A stretch of DNA of 52,518 nucleotides from an uncultured Bacilli bacterium (GTDB taxonomy: Bacteria > Bacillota_I > Bacilli_A > RF39 > UBA660): NCBI GenBank assembly GCA_934098375.1, contig CAKOOC010000005.1:1-52518 (forward strand), given 5' to 3'. The notes below the pieces were generated by a model. It was not told where the DNA came from. It saw only the letters and a list, made by a program, of their open reading frames with translations, and did no database searches. The position numbers were made by a program, and so were the translations under genes. Shown one piece after another: positions 43,034-50,950 of the stretch; the stretch's first letter is position 1; the number at the start of each line of letters is the position of its first letter.

Positions 43034-43112
43034 ACACTATTTAGTGTTTGAATAGATAAACATAATTACTAATTATGTTGCCGGAAGGAAAGCGATTTCC
43101 TTTCTTTTTATT
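43034..43112 (+). terminator. Cluster of three inverted repeats ending in a terminator
   Basis: ACACTATTTAGTGT palindrome (43034-43047), AACATAATT-ACT-AATTATGTT hairpin (43059-43079), and AAGGAAA-GCGA-TTTCCTT hairpin followed by a T-rich tract (43085-43112). The last is a plausible intrinsic terminator for the 42152 gene; the first two are unexplained. Confidence 0.6.
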
Positions 43113-43153
43113 ATTAATAGATGATATAATACTAGAGAAGAAAGAAGGTAAAT

Positions 43154-44437
43154 ATGATTACACAAGAGTATTTAGAAAAATTAGAAAAAGAATACCAAAA
43201 AGACAGCCGTAATAAAATAAAAAGAAAGATTGTTAACAAAGTTCCTTTAATTGATTTAGTTACCGATGAAACAACAACAAAAAATGCTGAATTTAGTATT
43301 AATATTAAAACTCATGGTATTACTGATCAAAAAGCCACTGGTCGCTGCTGGGCATTTGCTGCTTTAAACATTTTACGTGAAAAAGTAATAGAAAAGTGTA
43401 ACTTAAGTAGTTTTGAGTTATCTGGTAGTTTTATTGCCTATTACGATAAGATAGAAAGATTAAATACTATTTTTGATAATATCATTAAATTAGTTGATGA
43501 AGGTAAAGACGATTATGACCGCATGCTTTCTCAAATATTAAGCGGATTAAGTGATGGCGGTAACTTCGCTTATTTTGCTAATTTAGTAAATAAATATGGT
43601 GTCATTCCAATGAGTGTATATCCGGATTCTTACGCTGCTTCAAATACTTATGAAGTAAATCAAATTTTAAATAGAATCATTCGCAAATTTTATTTAGAAT
43701 ATATAAAAGTCAAAGATAAAACGTTAAAAGAAAAATATTTAGAATATGTTTATAATGTGGTTTCAACTATTTATAGTATTCCACCTAAAACTTTTGACTT
43801 TGAATATACTGATTCTAAAGGCAAATATCATATTGACTCTAACTTAACTCCATTAGAATTTTATAAAAAATACATCAATATCGATTTACAAAATGATTAT
43901 GTTGAATTATCAAGTTATCAAGATAAACTATATTCTTATAATCATGTATATTCATTTGAAGAATTATTAAAAATATCAGAAAGTCCATCTTCATCTTGTT
44001 TAAATTTAAAATATGATGCTATGTATAAAGCAGTACTAAAACAAATTAAAGCAAAAGAGCCTGTTTACTTTTATTCATCTACCACCGCTAAACGAATCGA
44101 TGGAGTATGGGTTGATACTATGAAAAGTTATGGTGATTTATTTGATATTGATTTAACTTTAGATAACAATGACATATTAAAATCTGTAGGAGTAACTGGT
44201 TGCCATGCTATGATTATTACCGGTGTTAATTTAGTTAATGGTAAACCAACAAAATGGAAAATAGAAAACAGTTGGGGAGGAACTCTTGGAAATCAAGGTT
44301 ATTGGATTGCTACTGATGACTGGTTACGTAAATATGTTTTTAAAGTTGTTATCAATAAAAAATATCTAACCGAAACTGAACTTTCTTATTTAGAAAAAGA
44401 GCCAATTAAAATCGATTACTACGATACTAAGTTTTAA
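43154..44437 (+). CDS. pepC: Aminopeptidase C (bleomycin hydrolase family, C1B)
   Basis: 427 residues. Papain-type triad: Cys65 in ATGRCWAFAALN, His351 in GCHAMIITG and Asn372 in IENSWGG. MKSYGDLFDIDL and the Lys-containing C-terminus are typical of PepC; family members are cytosolic hexamers that trim peptides. Starts with GAAGAAAGAAGG. Followed by a terminator. Confidence 0.95.
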   Translation: MITQEYLEKLEKEYQKDSRNKIKRKIVNKVPLIDLVTDETTTKNAEFSINIKTHGITDQKATGRCWAFAALNILREKVIEKCNLSSFELSGSFIAYYDKIERLNTIFDNIIKLVDEGKDDYDRMLSQILSGLSDGGNFAYFANLVNKYGVIPMSVYPDSYAASNTYEVNQILNRIIRKFYLEYIKVKDKTLKEKYLEYVYNVVSTIYSIPPKTFDFEYTDSKGKYHIDSNLTPLEFYKKYINIDLQNDYVELSSYQDKLYSYNHVYSFEELLKISESPSSSCLNLKYDAMYKAVLKQIKAKEPVYFYSSTTAKRIDGVWVDTMKSYGDLFDIDLTLDNNDILKSVGVTGCHAMIITGVNLVNGKPTKWKIENSWGGTLGNQGYWIATDDWLRKYVFKVVINKKYLTETELSYLEKEPIKIDYYDTKF

Positions 44438-44465
44438 AGTAAGTATTTAACTTGCTTTTTTCTTT
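44436..44465 (+). terminator. Terminator of pepC
   Basis: AAGTAAGT-ATTTA-ACTTGCTT imperfect hairpin with a G-T pair, then TTTTT. Confidence 0.6.
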
Positions 44466-44526
44466 TTCTATAAATATGATACAATAATGAAAATGAAAAA
44501 AATAACAATAATGAAAGGAATCTTTT

Positions 44527-45375
44527 ATGAAAACAGCACTAGTTTTAGAAGGTGGCGCTATGCGTGGTTTATATACCGCTGGCGTCTTAGATAAATTTTT
44601 AGAAGAAAATATAAAGTTTGATGCAGTAATTGGCGTCTCTGCTGGAGCTCTTTTTGGTATTAATTACAAATCAAAACAATTAGGGCGTGCTCTTAGATAT
44701 AATTTAAAATATGCTAAAAATAAAGATTACATTGGTTTTTCATCATTTATTCGTACCGGTAACGTTATGAATAAAGAATTTTGTTTTGATAAATTAGTAA
44801 ATATTTATGATCCATTTGATTTTAAAACCTATCAAAATAATAAAACCTTATTTTATGCTACTGTTACTAATATAAAAAATGGCAAAGCAGAGTATCCTTT
44901 ACTTACTGATTTAACCAAAAACAATGACATGGAATTTTTAAGAGCATCCGGCTCTATGCCATTTTTATCTAAGCCAGTAAAAGTGAATGATAACTACTAT
45001 TTAGATGGCGCTCTTGCTGATTCTATTCCTATAAAAAAGATGGAAGAATTAGGATACAATAAAATTGTAGTTGTTTTAACAAGACCATCTGGATATGTCA
45101 AAAAACAAAAATTATCTCATTTAACCAAAATCAAATATCGCAAATATCCTCACTTAATAAACACTATAAATAGTAGATATCAAAAATACAATGACACAAT
45201 TAAATATATCGAAAAAGAAGAATCCCAAAACAAAATAGTTGTAATTAGACCAACTAAAGATTTACATGTTAATAGACTAGAAAAAAACTTAAATAAACTA
45301 GAAGACATTTATAATTTAGGTTACCAAGATACCACCCTAAATATAGCTAAAATAAAAAAATATTTAACTAGATAA
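44527..45375 (+). CDS. Patatin-like phospholipase family protein
   Basis: 282 residues. Oxyanion-hole motif EGGAMRGLYTAGVL (8-21), nucleophile GVSAG (Ser38) and the dyad Asp160 in DGALADSIPI are all present, so it should be an active serine acyl hydrolase. No signal peptide; cytosolic or membrane-associated lipid turnover is likely. Related to the YjjU/RssA-type group. RBS GAAAGGA. Monocistronic by spacing. Confidence 0.92.
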   Translation: MKTALVLEGGAMRGLYTAGVLDKFLEENIKFDAVIGVSAGALFGINYKSKQLGRALRYNLKYAKNKDYIGFSSFIRTGNVMNKEFCFDKLVNIYDPFDFKTYQNNKTLFYATVTNIKNGKAEYPLLTDLTKNNDMEFLRASGSMPFLSKPVKVNDNYYLDGALADSIPIKKMEELGYNKIVVVLTRPSGYVKKQKLSHLTKIKYRKYPHLINTINSRYQKYNDTIKYIEKEESQNKIVVIRPTKDLHVNRLEKNLNKLEDIYNLGYQDTTLNIAKIKKYLTR

Positions 45376-45435
45376 ATGTCCTAACCAAAAAATCCTATTT
45401 CACATAATATACACTAGAAAGGAAAGTGTATTATT

Positions 45436-45741
45436 ATGTTTAGAGATAATCGCTGTATGGATAAAGACATGATGGATCAGAAAAATTATAAAGCAGGAGA
45501 CATGGCTTATGGCTACGGACAAATGCCTTATCCCGGAATAGAATGTGCACCTATTTACGAATGCCCATGTGAAAGAGTATGTCATCGTGAAATAAATCAT
45601 ATGGTAAGACATATTCAACCAATTAATACTCGTATAATTAATCATCATGTATACCGCCATTCATATGAACCATGCTATACTTGCTGTGAAGAAAACGAAG
45701 TATGCAATGTATACGATCAAAATCCTTGCTGTAATAAATAA
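45436..45741 (+). CDS. CotD-like spore-coat-type protein
   Basis: 101 residues, rich in Cys, His, Tyr and Met, no membrane segment. The core VRHIQPINTRIINHHVYRH (about 55-73) matches the CotD pattern 'H..P..TKVINHN.Y.H', and the flanks carry cysteine pairs (CPCERVC, CYTCCEE, CCNK). CotD is an inner spore-coat protein in Bacillus. No other sporulation gene occurs in this window. A small non-spore role, for example metal or redox, is possible. RBS AGAAAGGAAAG. Confidence 0.65.
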   Translation: MFRDNRCMDKDMMDQKNYKAGDMAYGYGQMPYPGIECAPIYECPCERVCHREINHMVRHIQPINTRIINHHVYRHSYEPCYTCCEENEVCNVYDQNPCCNK

Positions 45742-45829
45742 TTAATGTAAATTAATTGTCCATATTTTAATTAAAGTATGTTTAGTTTTATAATTTAGTT
45801 GTATATTAATATTGTAGGAGTGTGATACA

Positions 45830-46024
45830 ATGTTATATCCATCAATAGACAAAATATTAAATACAGTGGATTCTAAATATCGTTTAGTCCATATCATTGC
45901 TCAAAGAGCTAAACAAATGGAAGAAACTAAACATTACCAATTGCCTGAAAAAGAATATAAAAATAAAAAAGAATTAGGCAGAGCATTAGAAGAATTAGAA
46001 AAAGGCTTAATTAAATATAATTAA
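45830..46024 (+). CDS. rpoZ: RNA polymerase omega subunit
   Basis: 64 residues. MLYPSIDKILNTVDSKYRLVHIIAQRAKQM is the characteristic omega N-terminus, followed by a short KELGRALEELEKG helix. It stabilises beta-prime. Usually found behind gmk; here gmk is absent on either side. RBS TAGGAGTG. Followed by an AT-rich hairpin and T run. Confidence 0.9.
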   Translation: MLYPSIDKILNTVDSKYRLVHIIAQRAKQMEETKHYQLPEKEYKNKKELGRALEELEKGLIKYN

Positions 46025-46041
46025 TTAATTCTTTTTTTATT
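46008..46041 (+). terminator. Terminator of rpoZ
   Basis: TTAATTAAA ... ATTAATTAATT inverted repeat overlapping the stop codon, followed by CTTTTTTTATTT. AT-only stem. Confidence 0.5.
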
Positions 46042-46126
46042 TGCTGCAAAATTATAGATAATAGTTTATATTTATGTTAATCTATAACTAAGAAAAACAT
46101 TAGATTATGTTCTGAGGTATGCAAAG

Positions 46127-47416
46127 ATGAAAACATTAAATTATTTAAGAAATTATGCTAAATATTATGACTTTCCCTATGTACAATTAATGGAAAAAAT
46201 AATCCCAACTGATTTAGAAATGGATTATGCAAGAGAGCACGATTTACATTTAAAATTAGTTGCCGCCTATAATGATGGCAAAAAAATAGGGCTAAGTAGT
46301 GAAAATATTCAAAAAGCATTAATTATTGTAGTAAAAAGCATCTGCTTTAAAACTCTTGTTTCCGAAAATGAAATGGTATTTTATGTCAAAGATATTCTAG
46401 AAGAATTAAAAACAAACCAGTCATTTCTATCTGAAAAAGAATTTGAATCTGGCATTTTTTCTGTTCTTAAAAGAATGATAAAATATGTTTTATCATTAGA
46501 CGAGAATATAGCATCTAAAAAATATTTTGCCGCTTTAAAAACTTTTGCTAATATTGACCGCTTTCTTTTATTAGAAGGCATCCCCGAAGATATGTCTAAA
46601 GAAGAAAAAATAACTGAGCTAAAAAAACTATTTTGCATAACTGATAATAACTCATTACCCGGTCACAATGCTCGCATGAAAAGGAAAAAATATCCTGACA
46701 TGAGATATTTAGGTTTGACTGATGATTTGGATTTTCATATTTATTCACTTCTTTGTGAAACAATTAGTAAATATTTTAATGATGAAATGCTTGAATTTTA
46801 TAATAAACATCAATATTTTTATCGTCCTATCAGTGATGATTTCTCTCTTTATTATTTAAATGGTGTAACCATTTTAGCTTATAGATACGAAGATAGTGTT
46901 AGTATTTCTATAAAAGTTTTGAATAAATATATTGGCATGCAAAACTTTAGATACTGGGCGGGTGTTCTAAATATGCAAAGAGACATATACAGTTTAATTT
47001 ATGATCTTCATTTAAGATGTCCAAACGTAATAAATAAAAAACCCGATATAATTTGTCCTGAAGACTATTTAGATGAATCTTTTCTAAGTTATCTTAAATC
47101 GCAACTACAGACTGAAGATGCTTATAAATTAGCTGAATCTATAGGACTACCTATAAATAGTGATGAACCACCAAAAATATATCAATTAAAAGGAAATAAG
47201 ATTATTAAAAATCCGCGATTGATTGAAAATATTAAAGTAAAAGATTTAACATCTTATGAAACCTTATCAAAACTTTTATCTTTAACTGGAGAAGACCGTC
47301 AAAAATACATTGCTAAAATCATTGCTACGGCCAAAGGAATAACCACTAAAGAATTTTGTAGTAGAGATTATAAACCTTCTAAAGAACCAAATAATAAAAA
47401 AGCGTATATCGATTAA
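46127..47416 (+). CDS. Unknown 429-residue protein
   Basis: No family recognised. Predicted mostly helical and soluble; conserved-looking aromatic stretches include LSKLLSLTGEDRQKYIAKI near the C-terminus and HARMKRKKYPDMRYLGL-type basic segments mid-protein (about 181-200). No signal peptide, no clear P-loop, zinc or protease motif. The RBS is weak (TGAGGTATG). It ends over its own terminator. It shares no visible repeat with the other unknown helical proteins at 9238-12132. Confidence 0.7.
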   Translation: MKTLNYLRNYAKYYDFPYVQLMEKIIPTDLEMDYAREHDLHLKLVAAYNDGKKIGLSSENIQKALIIVVKSICFKTLVSENEMVFYVKDILEELKTNQSFLSEKEFESGIFSVLKRMIKYVLSLDENIASKKYFAALKTFANIDRFLLLEGIPEDMSKEEKITELKKLFCITDNNSLPGHNARMKRKKYPDMRYLGLTDDLDFHIYSLLCETISKYFNDEMLEFYNKHQYFYRPISDDFSLYYLNGVTILAYRYEDSVSISIKVLNKYIGMQNFRYWAGVLNMQRDIYSLIYDLHLRCPNVINKKPDIICPEDYLDESFLSYLKSQLQTEDAYKLAESIGLPINSDEPPKIYQLKGNKIIKNPRLIENIKVKDLTSYETLSKLLSLTGEDRQKYIAKIIATAKGITTKEFCSRDYKPSKEPNNKKAYID

Positions 47417-47432
47417 CTTTGATTGCTTTTTT
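47395..47432 (+). terminator. Terminator of the 429-residue gene
   Basis: AAAAAAGC in the last codons pairs with GCTTTTTT, with an internal ATC/GAT pairing; T-rich tail. Confidence 0.6.
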
Positions 47433-47508
47433 TATTTAAATTCACTTAAACTTCAATTCACAAAGTAGTTAAATATATGCTAGAATAAATATTATTGGAG
47501 GAAATATA

Positions 47509-47805
47509 ATGAAAATAATAACACTATGTGGAAGTATGCGATTCGAAAACGAAATGATGAACATAGCTGCTGAACTAGAATTAAATGGGGATGTTGCTAT
47601 TCAATGTGTATATTTTCCTCATAATAAAAAATTATCTGATTTTGAGTTAGAAATGTTAAGTAAACTCCATTATAAAAAGATTGAGATAAGTGATGCTATT
47701 TATGTTGTAAATGTAAATGGATATATTGGGACATCTACAAAGAATGAAATAGAATATGCTCGTTCATTAAATAAAGAAATATTATCTCTTGAGCCATTAT
47801 GTTAG
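47509..47805 (+). CDS. Nucleoside 2-deoxyribosyltransferase-like protein (small form)
   Basis: 98 residues. MKIITLCGSMRFENEMMNIA at the N-terminus, KLHYKKIEISDAIYVVNVNG in the middle and GYIGTSTKNEIEYARSLNKE form the Rossmann-like fold of the nucleoside 2-deoxyribosyltransferase/DUF4406-type superfamily. Short but complete for this subgroup, which is common in phages and accessory regions; enzymatic activity is not proven. RBS TTGGAGG. Confidence 0.8.
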   Translation: MKIITLCGSMRFENEMMNIAAELELNGDVAIQCVYFPHNKKLSDFELEMLSKLHYKKIEISDAIYVVNVNGYIGTSTKNEIEYARSLNKEILSLEPLC

Positions 47806-47908
47806 TTAGAGTTTAAAAATATACTTTGCAAATTGAATCCTCTTATAATTAATAGTTGTTTTTGTAAATAAAATATAATATAATAAAAAAGTAAGGATAG
47901 TGTGACGC

Positions 47909-48499
47909 ATGGAGGATAAATCTAAAACTGTAATAGTTAGTATTATTGGAACTATTTTAACCATAGCCATTGTAAGTTTAGGTGTAACTTATGCATTTTT
48001 TAGTGCAAATATAAGTGGTTCAGAAAGTGGATCAACTATTGTGGCAGAAGCTGGTATTATGCAAATAGCTGTTTCTGGCGGCAATAATGTCACAGCTGAA
48101 AATATTATGCCCGATAATGATAATCCATGGGGAACAAAAACTATTACTTTAACAGGAACTAACACAACTGAAAAATCTATGTCTTATAAAATAAAATTAG
48201 TTGTTGATAATAATGAATTTAAAAAAGCCAATATGCAGTATACTCTTACAAGCACTAATACCGGAAATAATGGTGCCGTAATTACTAGTGTTACAACTGC
48301 TACTGATATTACTGTTGCCGTAGGTGCATCCCAAGTTTTAGGTGGCACCACTCAGGTAGGATATTTCTTAAATGCTTCTGAAGTAGCGCATACTTATGTC
48401 TTGAAATTATTTTACCCTGAAACTAATACTGATCAAAGTGAAGACATGGGCGCTAAATTTGCTGCTCATATCGTAGTAGAAAGTGTTAAAACACAGTAG
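47909..48499 (+). CDS. TasA/camelysin-like secreted surface protein
   Basis: 196 residues. Membrane segment (VSIIGTILTIAIVSLGVTYA, about 10-29), then YAFFSANISGSESGST, the same arrangement as the proteins at 16254 and 34228. The mature part is Thr/Ser/Asn/Gly-rich and cysteine-free, predicted beta. Start ATG with AAGGATAG upstream and TATAAT-like sequence near 47876. Terminator follows. Confidence 0.65.
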   Translation: MEDKSKTVIVSIIGTILTIAIVSLGVTYAFFSANISGSESGSTIVAEAGIMQIAVSGGNNVTAENIMPDNDNPWGTKTITLTGTNTTEKSMSYKIKLVVDNNEFKKANMQYTLTSTNTGNNGAVITSVTTATDITVAVGASQVLGGTTQVGYFLNASEVAHTYVLKLFYPETNTDQSEDMGAKFAAHIVVESVKTQ

Positions 48500-48520
48500 A
48501 CTAGAAAGTCTGCTTTTTAT
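48495..48520 (+). terminator. Intrinsic terminator
   Basis: AGTAGACT-AGAA-AGTCTGCT hairpin (48495-48514) overlapping the stop codon, then TTTTTA. Confidence 0.8.
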
Positions 48521-48563
48521 TTTCTTTAATTTATGTTAATATAAATTGGAAGAGATGATTAAG

Positions 48564-49490
48564 ATGAAAGATTTAAAAGTAGTATTTATGGGAACTCCCC
48601 ATTTTAGTGTTCCTATACTAGAAAATTTAATAAAAAATACCAATGTTATTGGAGTAGTAACAAGTCCTGATGCTTTTGTTGGAAGAAAAAAAATTCTAAC
48701 TCCCTGTCCTGTTAAAATGCTAGCTCAAGAAAATAACATTCCTGTATTTTCTCCTGAAAAAATAAGAAGCGACTATGATTTTTTATTAAAGCTAAATCCG
48801 GATATAATAATAACTTGTGCCTATGGACAAATCGTGCCTGAAGAAGTTTTAAATATCCCAAAATTAGGATGCATCAATATCCATGCTTCATTACTTCCTA
48901 AATATCGTGGTGGAGCTCCAATTCATCAAGCTATAATGAATAATGAAAAATGGACTGGTATCACGCTTATGTATATGGATAAAGGAATGGATACTGGAGA
49001 CATAATTACAAGTAGTAAAGTAGAAATAACAAATGATGATAATTTAGAAACTTTATCAAACAAACTTAGTAATTTAGGAAGTACTATGATTATCGAAAAT
49101 TTACCAAGTATTATTAATCATACCAACCATCGTGAAAAACAAAATAACGAAGACGCCACCTTTGCTAAAATTATTAAAAGAGAAGATGAACACTTAAACT
49201 TTAACGACACCGCCATTAATATATATAATAAAGTAAGAGCGTTATCTCCATCACCACTTGCGTATTTTATAATGGATGATGTTGAATACAAAATTGGCAA
49301 ATGCGAAATTGTAAAAGGTGAAGGGAATGTCGGAACAATAATTGAAGAAGACAAAGAATCATTTGTAATAAAAGCTATCGATGATGCCATTAAAATCACT
49401 CAAATAAAACCAAAAGGGAAGACTTTAATGTCCGTTAAAGACTTTAAAAACGGTTATCAAAAAGTCTTATTAAATAAGGAGGTATCATGA
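48564..49490 (+). CDS. fmt: Methionyl-tRNA formyltransferase
   Basis: 308 residues from ATG 48564, chosen because GGAAGAG (48548-48554) fits this better than the TTG at 48546 or ATG at 48555. N-terminal formyl-transferase domain: VVFMGTPHFSVPILE, NIHASLLPKYRGGAPIHQAI (catalytic Asn-His) and MDKGMDTGDII (Asp); the C-terminal domain has VRALSPSPLAYF. Formylates initiator Met-tRNA. Overlaps the next gene by four bases (ATGA). def, normally paired with it, is not in this window. Confidence 0.96.
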   Translation: MKDLKVVFMGTPHFSVPILENLIKNTNVIGVVTSPDAFVGRKKILTPCPVKMLAQENNIPVFSPEKIRSDYDFLLKLNPDIIITCAYGQIVPEEVLNIPKLGCINIHASLLPKYRGGAPIHQAIMNNEKWTGITLMYMDKGMDTGDIITSSKVEITNDDNLETLSNKLSNLGSTMIIENLPSIINHTNHREKQNNEDATFAKIIKREDEHLNFNDTAINIYNKVRALSPSPLAYFIMDDVEYKIGKCEIVKGEGNVGTIIEEDKESFVIKAIDDAIKITQIKPKGKTLMSVKDFKNGYQKVLLNKEVS

Positions 49491-50095
49491 AAAAAGAAAA
49501 GAAAACATTTAAAGAAAAATGGGCTACCCCTGATGGCAAAATAATTATAAAACTTAAACTTTGGGCCATTTTCTTTGGTATTATTTATTTGTTTGCCTTT
49601 ATTAGTACAGCTTTTAATAAAACCACACCTGATGTTAACGAGAAAAATAATACTACTACAACAGCAGTAATTAACTATATTAAAATGAAAAATAATTTAA
49701 TAAATAATGATTTAAAAGTAAAATATTATATAAATGACTACTATATTTCAGGTAATATTAATAATCATATTTTTAATGGTACCTTAGAAATTAATGATCA
49801 AATCTATCGTATAAAATATGATTCTGCAAATTTATACCAGATAAAAAAAGATAGTGAAATTCAAAATCCCGAACTTATAAATAACGTAAATATTAATTAT
49901 TTGCTACCTGATTATATAATAGATATTTTAAACAAAACTGATAACACCGCCATCAAAGACGAAGCAAATAAAACATATACATATGATTATGAAAATATAA
50001 AATATATAGTTCACTATAATAATACTGAAATAGACAATATAAAAATTTATGATAATGATATTTCTTATGATTTAAAATATGAAATATCCCAGTAA
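49487..50095 (+). CDS. Unknown membrane-anchored protein
   Basis: 202 residues. Lys-rich N-terminus, one hydrophobic segment at about 25-43 (KLWAIFFGIIYLFAFISTAF), then an Asn/Tyr/Ile-rich extracytoplasmic domain of predicted beta structure with no cysteine. No family recognised. Coupled to fmt by ATGA overlap, with AAGGAGG just upstream. Followed by a strong terminator. Confidence 0.7.
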   Translation: MKKEKKTFKEKWATPDGKIIIKLKLWAIFFGIIYLFAFISTAFNKTTPDVNEKNNTTTTAVINYIKMKNNLINNDLKVKYYINDYYISGNINNHIFNGTLEINDQIYRIKYDSANLYQIKKDSEIQNPELINNVNINYLLPDYIIDILNKTDNTAIKDEANKTYTYDYENIKYIVHYNNTEIDNIKIYDNDISYDLKYEISQ

Positions 50096-50104
50096 TTAAT
50101 ATCT

Positions 50105-50132
50105 GCTTTACAGATTATTGTAAAGCTTTTTT
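50105..50132 (+). terminator. Terminator of the fmt unit
   Basis: GCTTTAC (50105-50111) pairs with GTAAAGC (50120-50126), then TTTTTT. Confidence 0.85.
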
Positions 50133-50179
50133 ATTGCACAACTACTTAGTTAATGTTAAAATATAAAAAGAGGTAGAAT

Positions 50180-50950
50180 ATGAGAAAAATAGGCGCTAAA
50201 ATATTTGTAAATTCCATTACTATGCTAAGATTAATAGGAACATTTTTAATGCCAATTATTTGCATTAATATGAATCCTAAAGAGATTATTTTTTATTTAA
50301 TTATTCTATTATTAACTGACAGTATCGATGGAATAATGGCAAGGCGATTAAAAGTTCCTACTTTGTTTGGAGCTTTACTTGATGCTCTTGCAGATAAATT
50401 GTTTGGTATTTCTACACTTGCCCTTTTATCAATGAGTTATCCAATCATGCTTCTTCCCATTATAACTGAAGCCATAATAACTCTTATAAATACCGGTGGT
50501 GCTACCAAAGGTTCTAGCATTGAAAGCTCAAATCTTGGAAAATTAAAAACTTGGATAATGGGCATTTCAATTGTTCTTGCTTTTTTAACTATTTATGCTA
50601 AAGACTTTGTTTTACTACTTAATGATAGTACTGAAGCGGGCACATATTTAATCAATATTTTTAATCAAATGATAGACCATCCAACTGCCATTATCAATAG
50701 TTTATCATTTATTTGTGTCGGAGCAGATATAATTGTTGCTTATGATTACCGTGCTAGAGTAAAAAGAGATGTAATAGAAGCTAAAGAAAACGGTTTAGAT
50801 GCTAAGAAAATTAAATTAAAAAAAGGAAAAGATTTAATCTATGCCTTATTCGATGAAGATTATTATTTAAGTACTTTAAATGAACCTGTTTTAAAAAGAC
50901 TAGGAGATTGTAAGGAGGAACAAAATGAAAGAAAAAGTAAAAGAAAATAA
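50180..50950 (+). CDS. CDP-alcohol phosphatidyltransferase (PgsA-like)
   Basis: 256 residues with several membrane segments. The diagnostic DG-x2-AR-x8-G-x3-D-x3-D motif is intact: DGIMARRLKVPTLFG, then ALLDALAD. The N-terminal SITMLRLIGTFLMP is typical of phosphatidylglycerophosphate synthases. The length (256 against ~190 for PgsA), with a charged C-terminal extension of about 60 residues (KENGLDAKKIKLKKGKDLI), leaves open another head-group such as cardiolipin or inositol-phosphate. Overlaps the permease gene by 26 bases. Confidence 0.85.
   Translation: MRKIGAKIFVNSITMLRLIGTFLMPIICINMNPKEIIFYLIILLLTDSIDGIMARRLKVPTLFGALLDALADKLFGISTLALLSMSYPIMLLPIITEAIITLINTGGATKGSSIESSNLGKLKTWIMGISIVLAFLTIYAKDFVLLLNDSTEAGTYLINIFNQMIDHPTAIINSLSFICVGADIIVAYDYRARVKRDVIEAKENGLDAKKIKLKKGKDLIYALFDEDYYLSTLNEPVLKRLGDCKEEQNERKSKRK

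Noticed and set aside
45400..45660. Minus-strand open frame of 86 codons
   Set aside because: It is antisense to the CotD-like gene, which has an RBS and a family-like core; the reverse frame has neither.
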